The notes under the pieces were generated by a model. It did not search any database, was not told the origin of the DNA, and saw nothing but the letters and a program-made list of their open reading frames with translations. Both the position numbers and the translations under genes were made by a program. A DNA stretch of 64,000 nt from Planctomycetales bacterium (GTDB taxonomy: Bacteria; Planctomycetota; SZUA-567). The stretch spans positions 30,401 through 94,400 of the forward strand of contig BNUQ01000005.1 of assembly GCA_025997475.1 (NCBI GenBank), read 5' to 3'. Shown piece after piece: positions 35,030 to 42,582 of the stretch. The stretch's first letter is position 1. The number at the start of each line of letters is the position of its first letter.

Positions 35030-36307
35030 ATGACGACGGGTTTGCTGGCGCAACTGACGGCGCGGGGGATTGTCGAGCATTGTTCCGACGCGGCGGCGCT
35101 CGATAAATTATTCAACACGGAAACGGTGGCGTTTTACACCGGCTACGACCCGACGGCGGCGTCGCTACAAATCGGCAATTTGTTTGCGATTGTAACGATG
35201 CGCCGCTTGCAACTCGCCGGACATAAACCCGTCGTCATCGTCGGCGGCGCGACCGGTATGATTGGCGACCCGTCCGGCAAAAGCGTCGAGCGCGTCTTGC
35301 TCTCCGCCGCAACGGTCGAAAAAAATATCGCCGCGCAAAAAAAACAATTCCAAAAATTGCTCGATTTCGACGACCCCAAAAACGGCGCGCTCCTCCTTAA
35401 TAATTACGATTGGCTCGGCAAATTTTCGTTCATTGATTTTTTGCGCGAAGTCGGCGCGCGCTTTCGTTTGGGCGAAATGCTCGCCAAAGAATCGGTCAAG
35501 CGGCGATTAGAATCGCCGGTCGGTTTAAGTTTCACCGAATTTTGTTATCAGTTGTTGCAGTCGTATGACTTCTGTCATTTACGGCGCGAATACGGCGTGA
35601 AGTTGCAAGTCGGCGGCGCCGACCAGTGGGGCAATATCGCGGCGGGCATCGACTACACGCGCAAGTCCGGCGCGGAGGTCTTCGGGTTGGTCGTGCCGCT
35701 GGTTACCGACGCCAACGGGAAAAAATTCGGCAAGAGCGAAGGCGGCACGATTTACTTAGACCCGAACGTAACCTCGCCGTATCAGATGTATCAATTCTTG
35801 CTGAACGCCGAAGACGCGATGGTGGTCAAATACTTAAATTATTTCACGTTTTTGCCGGACGCGGACGTGGCGGAATTGGCGCGCCTGACGCAAACCGCAC
35901 CGGAAAAACGCGCCGCGCAAAAAGCGCTGGCGGGCGAAGTGGTAAGAATGGTGCACGGCGCGGAAGGGCTTTCCGCCGCCGAAAACGCGACGAAAATTTT
36001 CTTCGGAGCGAAAATCGAAAATTTATCGGACGCGCAATTGAACGGGATTTTCGCCGACGTGCCGGCGGTGGCGTTGCCGCGCGGCGATTTGGACGCCGGC
36101 ATTAAGTTGGTTGACTTGTTGGCGCAAACGCCGTTGTTCGCCAGCAAAGGCGAGGCGCGCCGGTCGTTGCAACAAAACGGCGTGACGCTGAACAACGAAA
36201 AAATCGCCGACGCCGATAAAACGATAACCGCCGCCGACCTCGCCAGCGAAACCTTGTTAGTGTTGCGCAAAGGCAAAAAGAGTTATTGCTTGGCGCGGTT
36301 CGCCTGA
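35030..36307 (+). CDS. tyrS: Tyrosyl-tRNA synthetase
   Basis: A 425-residue class I synthetase. Tyrosine pocket FYTGYDPTAASLQIGNL (HIGH variant QIGN), GGATGMIGDPSGKS, YQLLQSYDF, the QVGGADQWGNI loop, and the KMSKS variant KFGKSEGG. The C-terminal S4-like domain binds tRNA (EARRSLQQNGVTLNNEKI). This is the TyrS type found in most bacteria. GGGGAGA upstream of the ATG is a good Shine-Dalgarno. Confidence 0.95.
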   Translation: MTTGLLAQLTARGIVEHCSDAAALDKLFNTETVAFYTGYDPTAASLQIGNLFAIVTMRRLQLAGHKPVVIVGGATGMIGDPSGKSVERVLLSAATVEKNIAAQKKQFQKLLDFDDPKNGALLLNNYDWLGKFSFIDFLREVGARFRLGEMLAKESVKRRLESPVGLSFTEFCYQLLQSYDFCHLRREYGVKLQVGGADQWGNIAAGIDYTRKSGAEVFGLVVPLVTDANGKKFGKSEGGTIYLDPNVTSPYQMYQFLLNAEDAMVVKYLNYFTFLPDADVAELARLTQTAPEKRAAQKALAGEVVRMVHGAEGLSAAENATKIFFGAKIENLSDAQLNGIFADVPAVALPRGDLDAGIKLVDLLAQTPLFASKGEARRSLQQNGVTLNNEKIADADKTITAADLASETLLVLRKGKKSYCLARFA

Positions 36308-36319
36308 AGAGCCGTGAAG

Positions 36320-36440
36320 AGCAATTAAAAATTACAAATTAAAAATTAAAAATTGCGGAGTTAATAATCAAAGTTGCGCGAAGCGAATTTGAAAATCAAA
36401 TTCCAAAATTTTTAATTTTTAATTTCTAATTTTTAATTCA
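36320..36440. repeat. Heptad-arm hairpin element (AATTAAAA dialect)
   Basis: CAATTAAAAATTACAAATT units, core GCGGAGTTAATAATCAAAGTTGCGCGAAGCG, then AATTTTTAATTTCTAATTTTTAATT. It ends just before the duplicated E2 start segment and the GT87 gene. Confidence 0.82.
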
Positions 36441-36446
36441 TTTTTA

Positions 36447-36497
36447 GCAAAGGAATCCCCATGCTATTAGAAATTCGCTTGCCGCAAATGACGAAAC
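36447..36497 (+). repeat. 51-bp copy of the E2 gene start (upstream copy)
   Basis: GCAAAGGAATCCCC, start codon and the next 34 bases match 38287-38337 with three mismatches. It supplies the ribosome binding site, start and first codons of the GT87 gene. Confidence 0.92.
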
Positions 36498-37852
36498 TTC
36501 GCTTACGAAAAATCATCGCGCAACCGCGATATATTTTTTCGATTTTTGTTTTGTTGGCGCTGATTGCGAGCGCTCGACTGCTCGTCGGCTCCGCGCTTTC
36601 GGACTCGCCCAATCGCGTCGAACGCACGAATTTTTACAATAACTACGTTATTTTTCAGCAATCGTTTTTTCATTTAATCGACGGCAAAGATTTATATGTT
36701 TCATTTCCGAACGAACACTATGACTTATTCAAATACACACCAACATTCGCCGCGGTTTTCGGGTTGTTCGCAGTGGCTCCCGATTGGCTCGGCTTCACTT
36801 GGTGGACGCTACTCAACGCGCTGATTCTGCTCGCGGCAATCTATTATTTACCAAATCCGCGCGACCAATTGTTACCCCCCCCCCCCGCAAAAACTATAAA
36901 TTTGGGAAATTACGCCAAAGGATTCATCGCGATTTGTTGTTTGTTTGATTTGGACACGACGTTATTGGGAGTGCAATCAAACGGTCTGATGGCGGGATTG
37001 ATAATTTTAAGCGTAGGTTTGCTTGAACGTAATAAATATCTCTGGGCGGCGTTTTGTCTCGTCGCGTCAATTTATATCAAACTTTTCGGCGCCGTCGGCT
37101 TGGCGCTGTTTTTACTGTATCCGCGCCAAGGAAAATTGGCACTTTATACTTTATTTTGGGCGGCGGTGCTTGGCGCCGCGCCGCTGATTTTTGTCAGTCC
37201 GGCGCAATACGGGGACTTGCTCGTCAGTTATTGGAATTTGCTGGCGCAAGACCACGCGGCTTCCGCCGGCATTTCGTTAATTGGTCTGCTCAACGCGACG
37301 CTCGCGTTGCCGGTCAATAAAAGCGCGGCGGTGTTAATCGGCGCGGTGATTTTTATGTTGCCGTTTTGCCGCATAAAAAATTACACCGACGTTAAATTTC
37401 GTCTGTTGATGTTGTGTGCCGTTTTAATTTGGGTGATTATTTTTAATCACCGCACGGAATCGGCGACGCTAATTATCGCCACGGTCGGAATGGCGCTGTG
37501 GTTTGTAGTCGGCGAGAAAAACGCGATGAATCTGGCGCTGTTTATCGCCGCGTTGTCGCTTACGTCTTTGGCGCTCACCGGCGTGGCGGCGTGGTTTTTA
37601 TGGCAATGGCTTGGCGACCGGTGGAAAATTTATCCGGCGGTGGCTGTCGGCGCGGCGGTCTTGCTCGCGCTTGTGGCGTCCGATATTTACTTCGGTTTTC
37701 CGTTAAAGATGATTTACCGCGCATACATTGAGCCGTATTCGTTGCGCATCGCACCGTGTATTTTGATTTGGCTAAAACTTACTTGCGATTTGCTCGCCGG
37801 CAAATTCTCCGTCGCCGGCGAAATAGAAGAGCCGTTAAAAATTAAGAATTAA
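36461..37852 (+). CDS. GT87-type polyprenyl-linked glycosyltransferase with poly-C tract and chimeric start
   Basis: A 463-residue integral membrane protein with about ten hydrophobic helices. The loop after helix 1 has DGKDLYVSFP and YDLFKYTPTFA, as in GT87/DUF2029 mannosyltransferases. These use polyprenyl-phosphate sugars on the outer face of the membrane. The first residues MLLEIRLPQM are identical to the E2 start downstream, so the N-terminus is borrowed. Codons 139-142 are a run of 12 C residues (36875-36886), encoding Pro4. Base composition is more AT-rich than in neighbours, which suggests transfer. An internal ATG at 36488 could be the ancestral start. Acceptor and sugar are unknown. 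Confidence 0.75.
   Translation: MLLEIRLPQMTKLRLRKIIAQPRYIFSIFVLLALIASARLLVGSALSDSPNRVERTNFYNNYVIFQQSFFHLIDGKDLYVSFPNEHYDLFKYTPTFAAVFGLFAVAPDWLGFTWWTLLNALILLAAIYYLPNPRDQLLPPPPAKTINLGNYAKGFIAICCLFDLDTTLLGVQSNGLMAGLIILSVGLLERNKYLWAAFCLVASIYIKLFGAVGLALFLLYPRQGKLALYTLFWAAVLGAAPLIFVSPAQYGDLLVSYWNLLAQDHAASAGISLIGLLNATLALPVNKSAAVLIGAVIFMLPFCRIKNYTDVKFRLLMLCAVLIWVIIFNHRTESATLIIATVGMALWFVVGEKNAMNLALFIAALSLTSLALTGVAAWFLWQWLGDRWKIYPAVAVGAAVLLALVASDIYFGFPLKMIYRAYIEPYSLRIAPCILIWLKLTCDLLAGKFSVAGEIEEPLKIKN
36875..36886 (+). repeat. C12 homopolymer inside GT87 coding region
   Basis: Twelve consecutive C residues encode four prolines. Gain or loss of one C would shift the frame about 30% into the gene. Confidence 0.9.
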
Positions 37853-37925
37853 AAATTGTGGAGTTTGATTATCAAATTCGCTTTGCGCATTTTTAAGTCC
37901 ACTCCGCCATTTTTAATTTGTAACT
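37837..37925. repeat. Heptad-arm hairpin element (AATTAAG/AATTAAA)
   Basis: GTTAAAAATTAAGAATTAAAAATT, core GTGGAGTTTGATTATCAAATTCG with GCTTTGCGC, then CCATTTTTAATTTG. It overlaps the stop codon of the GT87 gene, whose last residues (LKIKN) are read from the arm. Confidence 0.82.
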
Positions 37926-38300
37926 CGTGTTACGCGATTTTGATAATCGCCCCGCCGGGGCGTGATTATGCATAACCGGCGGTGGAACGCGAAGCGCGTA
38001 ACCGCCGGAAAAGCGCCACCGCAAAACCAGCCCCGCAGGGGCAAGCCCCGCACGGGGCGGGATTATTTTGTATGGCGCCGATTCATAATTTCGCCCCTGC
38101 GGGGCTAATTTATTTTCGGCGTTATCCGGCGGTTACGCGGGCGATACCGCCGCCAGCTACACCGCCGGTTATTCATCATCACGCCCCTGCGGGGCGAGCC
38201 GACAATTAGTATGGTTTTACAGTTGACCGCGTAACATCAGTTTTTAATTTGTAATTTTTAATTTATTTCAGAACTTCTCTCTCGCCGCAAAGGAATCCCC
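37853..38300. other. 450-bp gene-free interval of repeats
   Basis: Contains a heptad element, the GC-rich hairpin cluster (37935-38215), a lone AATTTGTAATTTTTAATTT arm (38236-38270) and the E2 leader. A 75-codon open frame across the cluster is rich in Pro/Ala/Arg and is a repeat artefact. Confidence 0.7.
37935..38215. repeat. GC-rich hairpin cluster (CGCCCC..GGGGCG type)
   Basis: Successive palindromes: CGCCCCGCCGGGGCG, ACCGGCGGT...ACCGCCGG, AGCCCCGCAGGGGC, AGCCCCGCACGGGGCG, CGCCCCTGCGGGGCT, ATCCGGCGGTTACGCGGG, and CGCCCCTGCGGGGCG. The layout is palindromic overall. Confidence 0.8.
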
Positions 38301-38337
38301 GTGCTCTTAGAAATTCGCTTGCCGCAAATGGCGAAAC
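38287..38337 (+). repeat. 51-bp E2 gene start (downstream copy)
   Basis: Same segment as at 36447-36497; here it uses GTG as start codon. It contains the E2 ribosome binding site (AAAGGA) and the first 12 codons. Confidence 0.92.
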
Positions 38338-39362
38338 GGATGACCGGCGCCGTTTTTGCGCAGTGGCTCGTTACGCCGGGCGATGTCATCCGCAAGGGTC
38401 AGCCGATTTGCGACGTAACCATCGACAAAGTTACGCTCGAAATCGACAGCGAAATTGACGGCGTGGTGGCGCATCAAATCGCCGCCGCCGGTCAGTTGGT
38501 GCCGGTGCACGGCATCTTGGCGCTTGCGACGGCGACGGCGGACGAAAAAATTTCTCGCGAGCAACTCCTCGCCTATCCCGGCTTTGCGCCGGCGCCGCCG
38601 CTTCAAGCCGATTGCGCGATTACGCCGGATTTAGGCGATTATTTGGTGCCGAGCAACGCGATGCGCACGATTATCGCGCAACGGATGACCGTCGCGCGCA
38701 CCGACATCCCGCATTTTTACGTAACCACGTCCGTCGATATGACCAACGCGATGCAACTGCGCCAACGCCTCAAAAAAGAAGCCCGCCAACGCATCGCCTA
38801 CAACGAAATGCTCATCAAGGCGTCCGGCGTGGCGTTGCGGCGCTACCCGGAAGTCGCGTCGCTCTACACCACGCAGGGCTTCGTGCGGCGCAACCATATG
38901 AACGTCGGTTTCGCGGTGGCGATTGAGCCGGACGGCTTGGTCGTGCCGGTGGTCGCGGAGGTCGATAAAAAATCGCTGAAAGAGGTCTCCGACACCGTCA
39001 AAGAATTGGCGCGGCGCGCGCGCAACAAACGGCTGACGCCGGACGAATACGGCTTCGGCGTATTTACGGTGAGCAATTTAAGTTCCTACGACGTTGACCA
39101 GTTCACGGCGATTATCAATCCGGTGAACGCGGCGATTTTGGCGGTGGGCAAAGTCGCCGAGACGCCGGTGGTCAAGCACCACGAAATTTGCATTCGCCCG
39201 CTGATGAAAATCACGCTGTCGAGCGACCACCGCGTGATTGACGGCGTGCTGGCGGCGAAGTTCAACGCCTACATTAAATATCTGCTGGAAAATCCCGAAA
39301 CGCTGATTGAGCCGTCGGACGACCGCACGGCACCGCCGCCGGCAACGGAAGAGGAAGCGTAA
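38301..39362 (+). CDS. Dihydrolipoamide acyltransferase (E2), short form
   Basis: A 353-residue E2. Residues 1-80 are a lipoyl domain (LPQMAKRMTGAVFAQW, with the lipoyl lysine in TIDKVTLEIDSE). Residues about 120-335 are the CAT-fold catalytic domain (NAMRTIIAQRMTVARTDIPHFY, then the active-site SSDHRVIDGVL). The peripheral subunit-binding domain expected between them is missing: only a short Pro/Ala linker is present. No E1 or E3 genes are adjacent. It could be the acyltransferase of a pyruvate, 2-oxoacid or acetoin complex. The start is GTG at 38301 with an AAAGGA Shine-Dalgarno. Confidence 0.85.
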   Translation: MLLEIRLPQMAKRMTGAVFAQWLVTPGDVIRKGQPICDVTIDKVTLEIDSEIDGVVAHQIAAAGQLVPVHGILALATATADEKISREQLLAYPGFAPAPPLQADCAITPDLGDYLVPSNAMRTIIAQRMTVARTDIPHFYVTTSVDMTNAMQLRQRLKKEARQRIAYNEMLIKASGVALRRYPEVASLYTTQGFVRRNHMNVGFAVAIEPDGLVVPVVAEVDKKSLKEVSDTVKELARRARNKRLTPDEYGFGVFTVSNLSSYDVDQFTAIINPVNAAILAVGKVAETPVVKHHEICIRPLMKITLSSDHRVIDGVLAAKFNAYIKYLLENPETLIEPSDDRTAPPPATEEEA

Positions 39363-39450
39363 GAAGTGTAGTTTATTCAATTGTGAATTATGAATTGATA
39401 TTTTCGAAAACCGCAAAATTTCGGTTGCGTCAAAACTTTTACCGGTGCTT

Positions 39451-39593
39451 GCTCTATTCAAGTGCCACGCCTTTTAAGGCGTGGTTGGCGGTCAAAAAAT
39501 AAACGGGCGTTGGTCCCAAATAAACCATTCGGCTAAAGCCGGTCATCTTCTAACACTAACCACGCGCTAAAGCGCGTGGCAATTGAATAGAGC
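39451..39593. repeat. CTCTATTCAATTG inverted-repeat element
   Basis: Ends GCTCTATTCAAGTGCCACGCC and GCGTGGCAATTGAATAGAGC form long inverted termini. Inside are the hairpins CCACGCC-TTTTAA-GGCGTGG and CCACGCGCTAAAGCGCGTGG and the CGGCTAAAGCCG motif. It holds no open reading frame. Confidence 0.9.
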
Positions 39594-39656
39594 GTTTCAC
39601 CGCGAATTGAAAAATCAAACTCCGCGCGAATTCCCTCTGCGAAGGACTGGGACGGA

Positions 39657-39708
39657 CCATCCGCCGGCAGGCGAAATGCTCTATCTCGCCTGCCGGCGGA
39701 TGGTTTTT
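39657..39708 (+). terminator. Strong intrinsic terminator downstream of E2
   Basis: A perfect 18-bp stem (CCATCCGCCGGCAGGCGA with its complement), 11-nt loop, then TTTTT. It faces the plus strand and would stop E2 transcripts before the convergent ankyrin gene. Confidence 0.8.
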
Positions 39709-39774
39709 CGCATTATCCTCAAATTCGGCAACCACCCCGTCAGTCCGGCAAACCGCGTCGCGCCAGTCAATTAT

Positions 39775-41418
39775 TCATTCTTTCGCGCCCGCGTCGCGCA
39801 ATGCTTTTTCGGCGGCGGTATAGTTACGCCCAATCGCCTCTTTTAGCGGCGTCTTGCCCCTTTTATCTTTGGCATTCACATCCGCGCCCACTTTAATCAA
39901 GGCGGTGATGACTTCGGGATTTTCATTCCACACGGCATAATGTAGCGGCGTCGTGCCGCTCTCGTTTTTGGCGTTCACGTCCGCGCCGGCTTTAATCAGC
40001 GCAGTGATAACTTCGGGATTCTTGTTATTCCACGCGGCAGAATGTAGCGGCGTTTTGCCGCCATCGTCTTTGGCGTTTATGTCCGCGCCCGCTTTAATCA
40101 GCGTGGCGATAACTTCGGGATTCGCGGCATAATGTAGCGGCGTCTCGCCCCCTTTATCTTTGGCATTCACGTCTGCGCCGGATTTAATCAGCGCGGCGAT
40201 AATTTCAGGATTATTGTTGCCGCTCGCGGCAGAATGTAGTGGCGTGTAGTCATCACCGTTTCTTATTATTTTAGAATTGCCCTCTCCAGTGTTATACACA
40301 ATCGTCTTTGCTTTAGCGCTCACGTCTGCGCCATCTTTAATCAGCGCGGCGATGACTTCGGGATTTTCATTCCACGACGCGGCAGAATGTAGCGGCGTCA
40401 CGCTATCGTTGTCTTTGGCGTTCACGTCCGCGCCGGCTTTTATCAGCGCGGTGATAATTTCAGGATTTTCATTCCCGCGCACGGCATAATGTAGCGGCGT
40501 CATGCCGTATTCTGCCTTGGCGTTCACGTCCGCGCCCGCTTTAATCAGCGCGGCGATAACTTCGGGATTTTCATTCCACGACGCGGCAGAATGTAGCGGC
40601 GTCACGCTATCGTTGTCTTTGGCGTTCACGTCCGCGCCGGCTTTTATCAGCGCGGTGATAACTTCGGGATTCTTGTTATCCCTCGAGGCAAAATGTAGCG
40701 GCGTCACGCTATGCCTCTCGTAATCGTCAGCGAATACTTCTTTGGCTTTGGCGTTCACATCCGCGCCCGCTTTAATCAGCGCGGCGATAACTTCGGGATT
40801 TTGATTTTTCAGCACGGCAAAATGTAATACCGTCATATCAGGCGTAAAAACAGGATTTTCATTCACATCGAACCTTATTTCGGCTCTGGTATTCACGTTC
40901 GCGCCGGCTTTTACCAGCGCGGCGATAAGGTCAAAATCATTATTCTGCATGGCAATCTGTAACGGCGTATTGCCGTCTTTGTCTTTGGCGTTCGGGTTTG
41001 CGCCGGCTTTTACCAGCGCGGCGATAAGGTCAAAATCATTATTCTGCATGGCAATCTGTAACGGCGTATTGCCGTCTTTGTCTTTGGCGTTCGGGTTTGC
41101 GCCCGCGTTAATCAACGTGGTGATGATTTTCGGATTCTCGTTATACCGCACGGCAAAAAATAACAGGTCGTTAGGGCTATCCACGCCTTTCGCGATTTCG
41201 GCGGCAATTTCCTTCGGCGTGCCGGTCGCCGCCATCATCGCCAGCGCATAGTTCTTGCTGGACAGATTTTCTTTACGGAGTTCGGCGGCGATTTCATCGC
41301 GGCGTTTTTCGCTAACGCCGCCGCCGCTTTTACCGTCACTGCTTTCGTCCCCACCACAGCCGAGCATTAGTCCGCAGACCATAACCGCCGCCGCGCCGAT
41401 TAACGATTTCCGAAACAT
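39775..41418 (-). CDS. Ankyrin-repeat lipoprotein
   Basis: A 547-residue protein. A lipoprotein signal peptide (MFRKSLIGAAAVMVCGLMLGC) puts the acylated Cys at residue 21. A Ser/Gly-rich linker follows, then about a dozen 33-residue ankyrin repeats of the form TPLHYA...NPEVITALIKAGADVNAKD. Several adjacent repeats are nearly identical in DNA, including direct 99-bp copies around 40927 and 41026. It should sit on the periplasmic face of a membrane as a protein-binding scaffold. ATG at 41418 has an AAAGGAG Shine-Dalgarno, directly behind an intrinsic-terminator hairpin (see leader). Partner proteins are unknown. Confidence 0.9.
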   Translation of the reverse strand: MFRKSLIGAAAVMVCGLMLGCGGDESSDGKSGGGVSEKRRDEIAAELRKENLSSKNYALAMMAATGTPKEIAAEIAKGVDSPNDLLFFAVRYNENPKIITTLINAGANPNAKDKDGNTPLQIAMQNNDFDLIAALVKAGANPNAKDKDGNTPLQIAMQNNDFDLIAALVKAGANVNTRAEIRFDVNENPVFTPDMTVLHFAVLKNQNPEVIAALIKAGADVNAKAKEVFADDYERHSVTPLHFASRDNKNPEVITALIKAGADVNAKDNDSVTPLHSAASWNENPEVIAALIKAGADVNAKAEYGMTPLHYAVRGNENPEIITALIKAGADVNAKDNDSVTPLHSAASWNENPEVIAALIKDGADVSAKAKTIVYNTGEGNSKIIRNGDDYTPLHSAASGNNNPEIIAALIKSGADVNAKDKGGETPLHYAANPEVIATLIKAGADINAKDDGGKTPLHSAAWNNKNPEVITALIKAGADVNAKNESGTTPLHYAVWNENPEVITALIKVGADVNAKDKRGKTPLKEAIGRNYTAAEKALRDAGAKE

Positions 41419-41434
41419 TGCATTCTCCTTTCAC

Positions 41435-41467
41435 AAAAAAAAGCCCGAATCCACAGCGGATTCGGGC
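41435..41467 (-). terminator. Intrinsic terminator abutting the ankyrin ribosome binding site
   Basis: On the minus strand GCCCGAATCC pairs perfectly over 10 bp with GGATTCGGGC (5-nt loop), followed by eight T residues and then GTGAAAGGAG, the ankyrin Shine-Dalgarno. Any promoter for the ankyrin gene must lie upstream of it. Confidence 0.8.
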
Positions 41468-41501
41468 ATTCCCAATTTATTTGACGCGAATTTTCGGCAA
41501 T

Positions 41502-41640
41502 AAAAAAGGACGCCGTTATTGCGTCCCACACAAGGTCCTTCCACAGACCCATACCCGTAACGCAACCAACAGCGCCCAAAACAGGCGCGTTGGTTAAACG
41601 AGTATGGGAAACGTAAAACGTGGAAGGTTTGTGTGGTTCC
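41502..41640 (-). ncRNA. Candidate structured RNA ending in an intrinsic terminator
   Basis: On the minus strand ACCACACAA, CCTTCCAC, CCCATAC and AACCAAC-GCGCC pair in order with GGCGC-GTTGGTT, GTATGGG, GTGGAAGG and TTGTGTGG, forming a long interrupted hairpin (41526-41636). It is followed at once by GGACGC-loop-GCGTCC and TTTTTT (41502-41526). This may be a small RNA or the sensor part of a leader. No known RNA family is recognised. Confidence 0.5.
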
Positions 41641-41803
41641 CAGTGATGACACCGCTAGATCGCAATGCGACGGCGTGTTTGTCTAACGCTAACCGCTAAA
41701 CTTTATCGCGATAAAAACTCCTCATTTCGGCGTTCAATTTCCAACTATTAACTTTCAATTTTTCCCGGCGGACAATGATAAACGCAAATTTGATGGCATG
41801 TTT

Positions 41804-42022
41804 TTACGATACGGCGCCGACTTGACGCCGATTATTCCTTGCCGCGACTTCTTCCGGGGACACAAATTTCCAACCCTGCGCTTCCAGTAACGGGCGCTCT
41901 TCGGCTTGATATTTGCGTAAACCGTCAAGACCGCCATGCTCTTCAAGGAGTGCGGCTTTGTTGCGCCGAATCGCCCGAATAAAATCCTCAAAGGTCTCCG
42001 CATCCGCGACATCGTTTATCAT
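41804..42022 (-). CDS. Small protein downstream of PIN gene, probable antitoxin
   Basis: A 72-residue helical protein (FEDFIRAIRRNKAALLEEHGGLDGLRKYQAEE), ending in a basic tail with VAARNNRRQ. Its ATG overlaps the PIN gene stop by 4 bp (ATGA), so the two are translationally coupled. This would be a toxin-first arrangement. No named antitoxin family is recognised; the role is from context and size. Confidence 0.6.
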   Translation of the reverse strand: MINDVADAETFEDFIRAIRRNKAALLEEHGGLDGLRKYQAEERPLLEAQGWKFVSPEEVAARNNRRQVGAVS

Positions 42023-42513
42023 AACCCCTCCTCCTTAATTTCGATTAACTCGTTAGGCGTGACCAAATACGGGGTCCACAAACCGTGTCGTTCGTTATAT
42101 TCCCGCAACTCAAACTGTGATTTAGCCCCCAAATGGGTGCAGTTCCAAGTGAGCAAATAATCAATACGCGCAATCACGCAATTTGCCAAATGAAAACAAT
42201 CCGTTTTTGCGCGGTCAGGTATTTGCAAAAGGTCTTGATAGATTGCCGCCAGCCGCGCCACTTTTTCTGATTTGCCTAACGGCTCAATGCCTTTCATAAA
42301 ATCAAGTCGTCTTTGCGCCGCTTCTGCGTCCCCGCGCTTGCACTCGTCAATAACGTCTTGGCTGGTGAACAAATTGTAGTTATGCCGTTGCCGCTCCCAA
42401 AAGAGTTTAGTTATTGCTTGTTGTCCCGCGGCAATCGTATCTCGACTCGGACGCGCGGTGGCGTAACTCGGTATCGTGCTCTCGATATAGATACTTTTCT
42501 TTTCGTTGTTCAT
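42019..42513 (-). CDS. PIN-domain ribonuclease toxin (VapC-like)
   Basis: A 164-residue PIN-fold protein. It starts KKSIYIESTIPSYATARPS, the usual first strand (here with Glu in place of the more common Asp). DVIDECKRGD and, later, the acidic KTDCFHLANCVIARIDYLLTWNCTHL segment supply the remaining metal ligands. Such proteins cleave tRNA or rRNA. An in-frame stretch of 20 codons upstream is ignored; MNNEKKS at 42513 fits the fold. It is followed by a small coupled gene. Confidence 0.78.
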   Translation of the reverse strand: MNNEKKSIYIESTIPSYATARPSRDTIAAGQQAITKLFWERQRHNYNLFTSQDVIDECKRGDAEAAQRRLDFMKGIEPLGKSEKVARLAAIYQDLLQIPDRAKTDCFHLANCVIARIDYLLTWNCTHLGAKSQFELREYNERHGLWTPYLVTPNELIEIKEEGL

Positions 42514-42582
42514 CGTCGTAAGCGTCCAATTCTTCCGCGCCAACCGGTGCCGCCAATTGCCCCTTTCATTCAAATCGCCTTC

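Larger units (their letters stand above)
39363..39774. other. 410-bp gene-free interval of repeats
   Basis: Contains an intact CTCTATTCAATTG inverted-repeat element (39451-39593), a very strong plus-strand terminator hairpin (39657-39708) and a partial copy, in reverse orientation, of the repeat at 57936. It ends at the stop codon of the ankyrin gene. Confidence 0.7.
41419..41803. other. Leader region of the ankyrin gene
   Basis: 385 bp without a supported protein gene. In the direction of ankyrin transcription it holds a 111-nt imperfect hairpin, a terminator with T6, a second terminator with T8, and then the ankyrin Shine-Dalgarno. A lone repeat arm (about 41740-41765) lies at the far end. 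Confidence 0.7.

Noticed and set aside
37982-38209. 75-codon frame in the GC hairpin cluster
   Set aside because: Encodes translated palindromes (PAPQGQAPHGAG) and has no family resemblance.
39583-39846. 87-codon frame between E2 and ankyrin genes
   Set aside because: Spans a terminator hairpin and repeat remnants and overlaps the ankyrin 3' end.
41431-41652. 73-codon frame through the ankyrin leader
   Set aside because: Starts at GTG without Shine-Dalgarno and runs through two terminators and a long palindrome; RNA structure explains the sequence better. A leader peptide remains possible.
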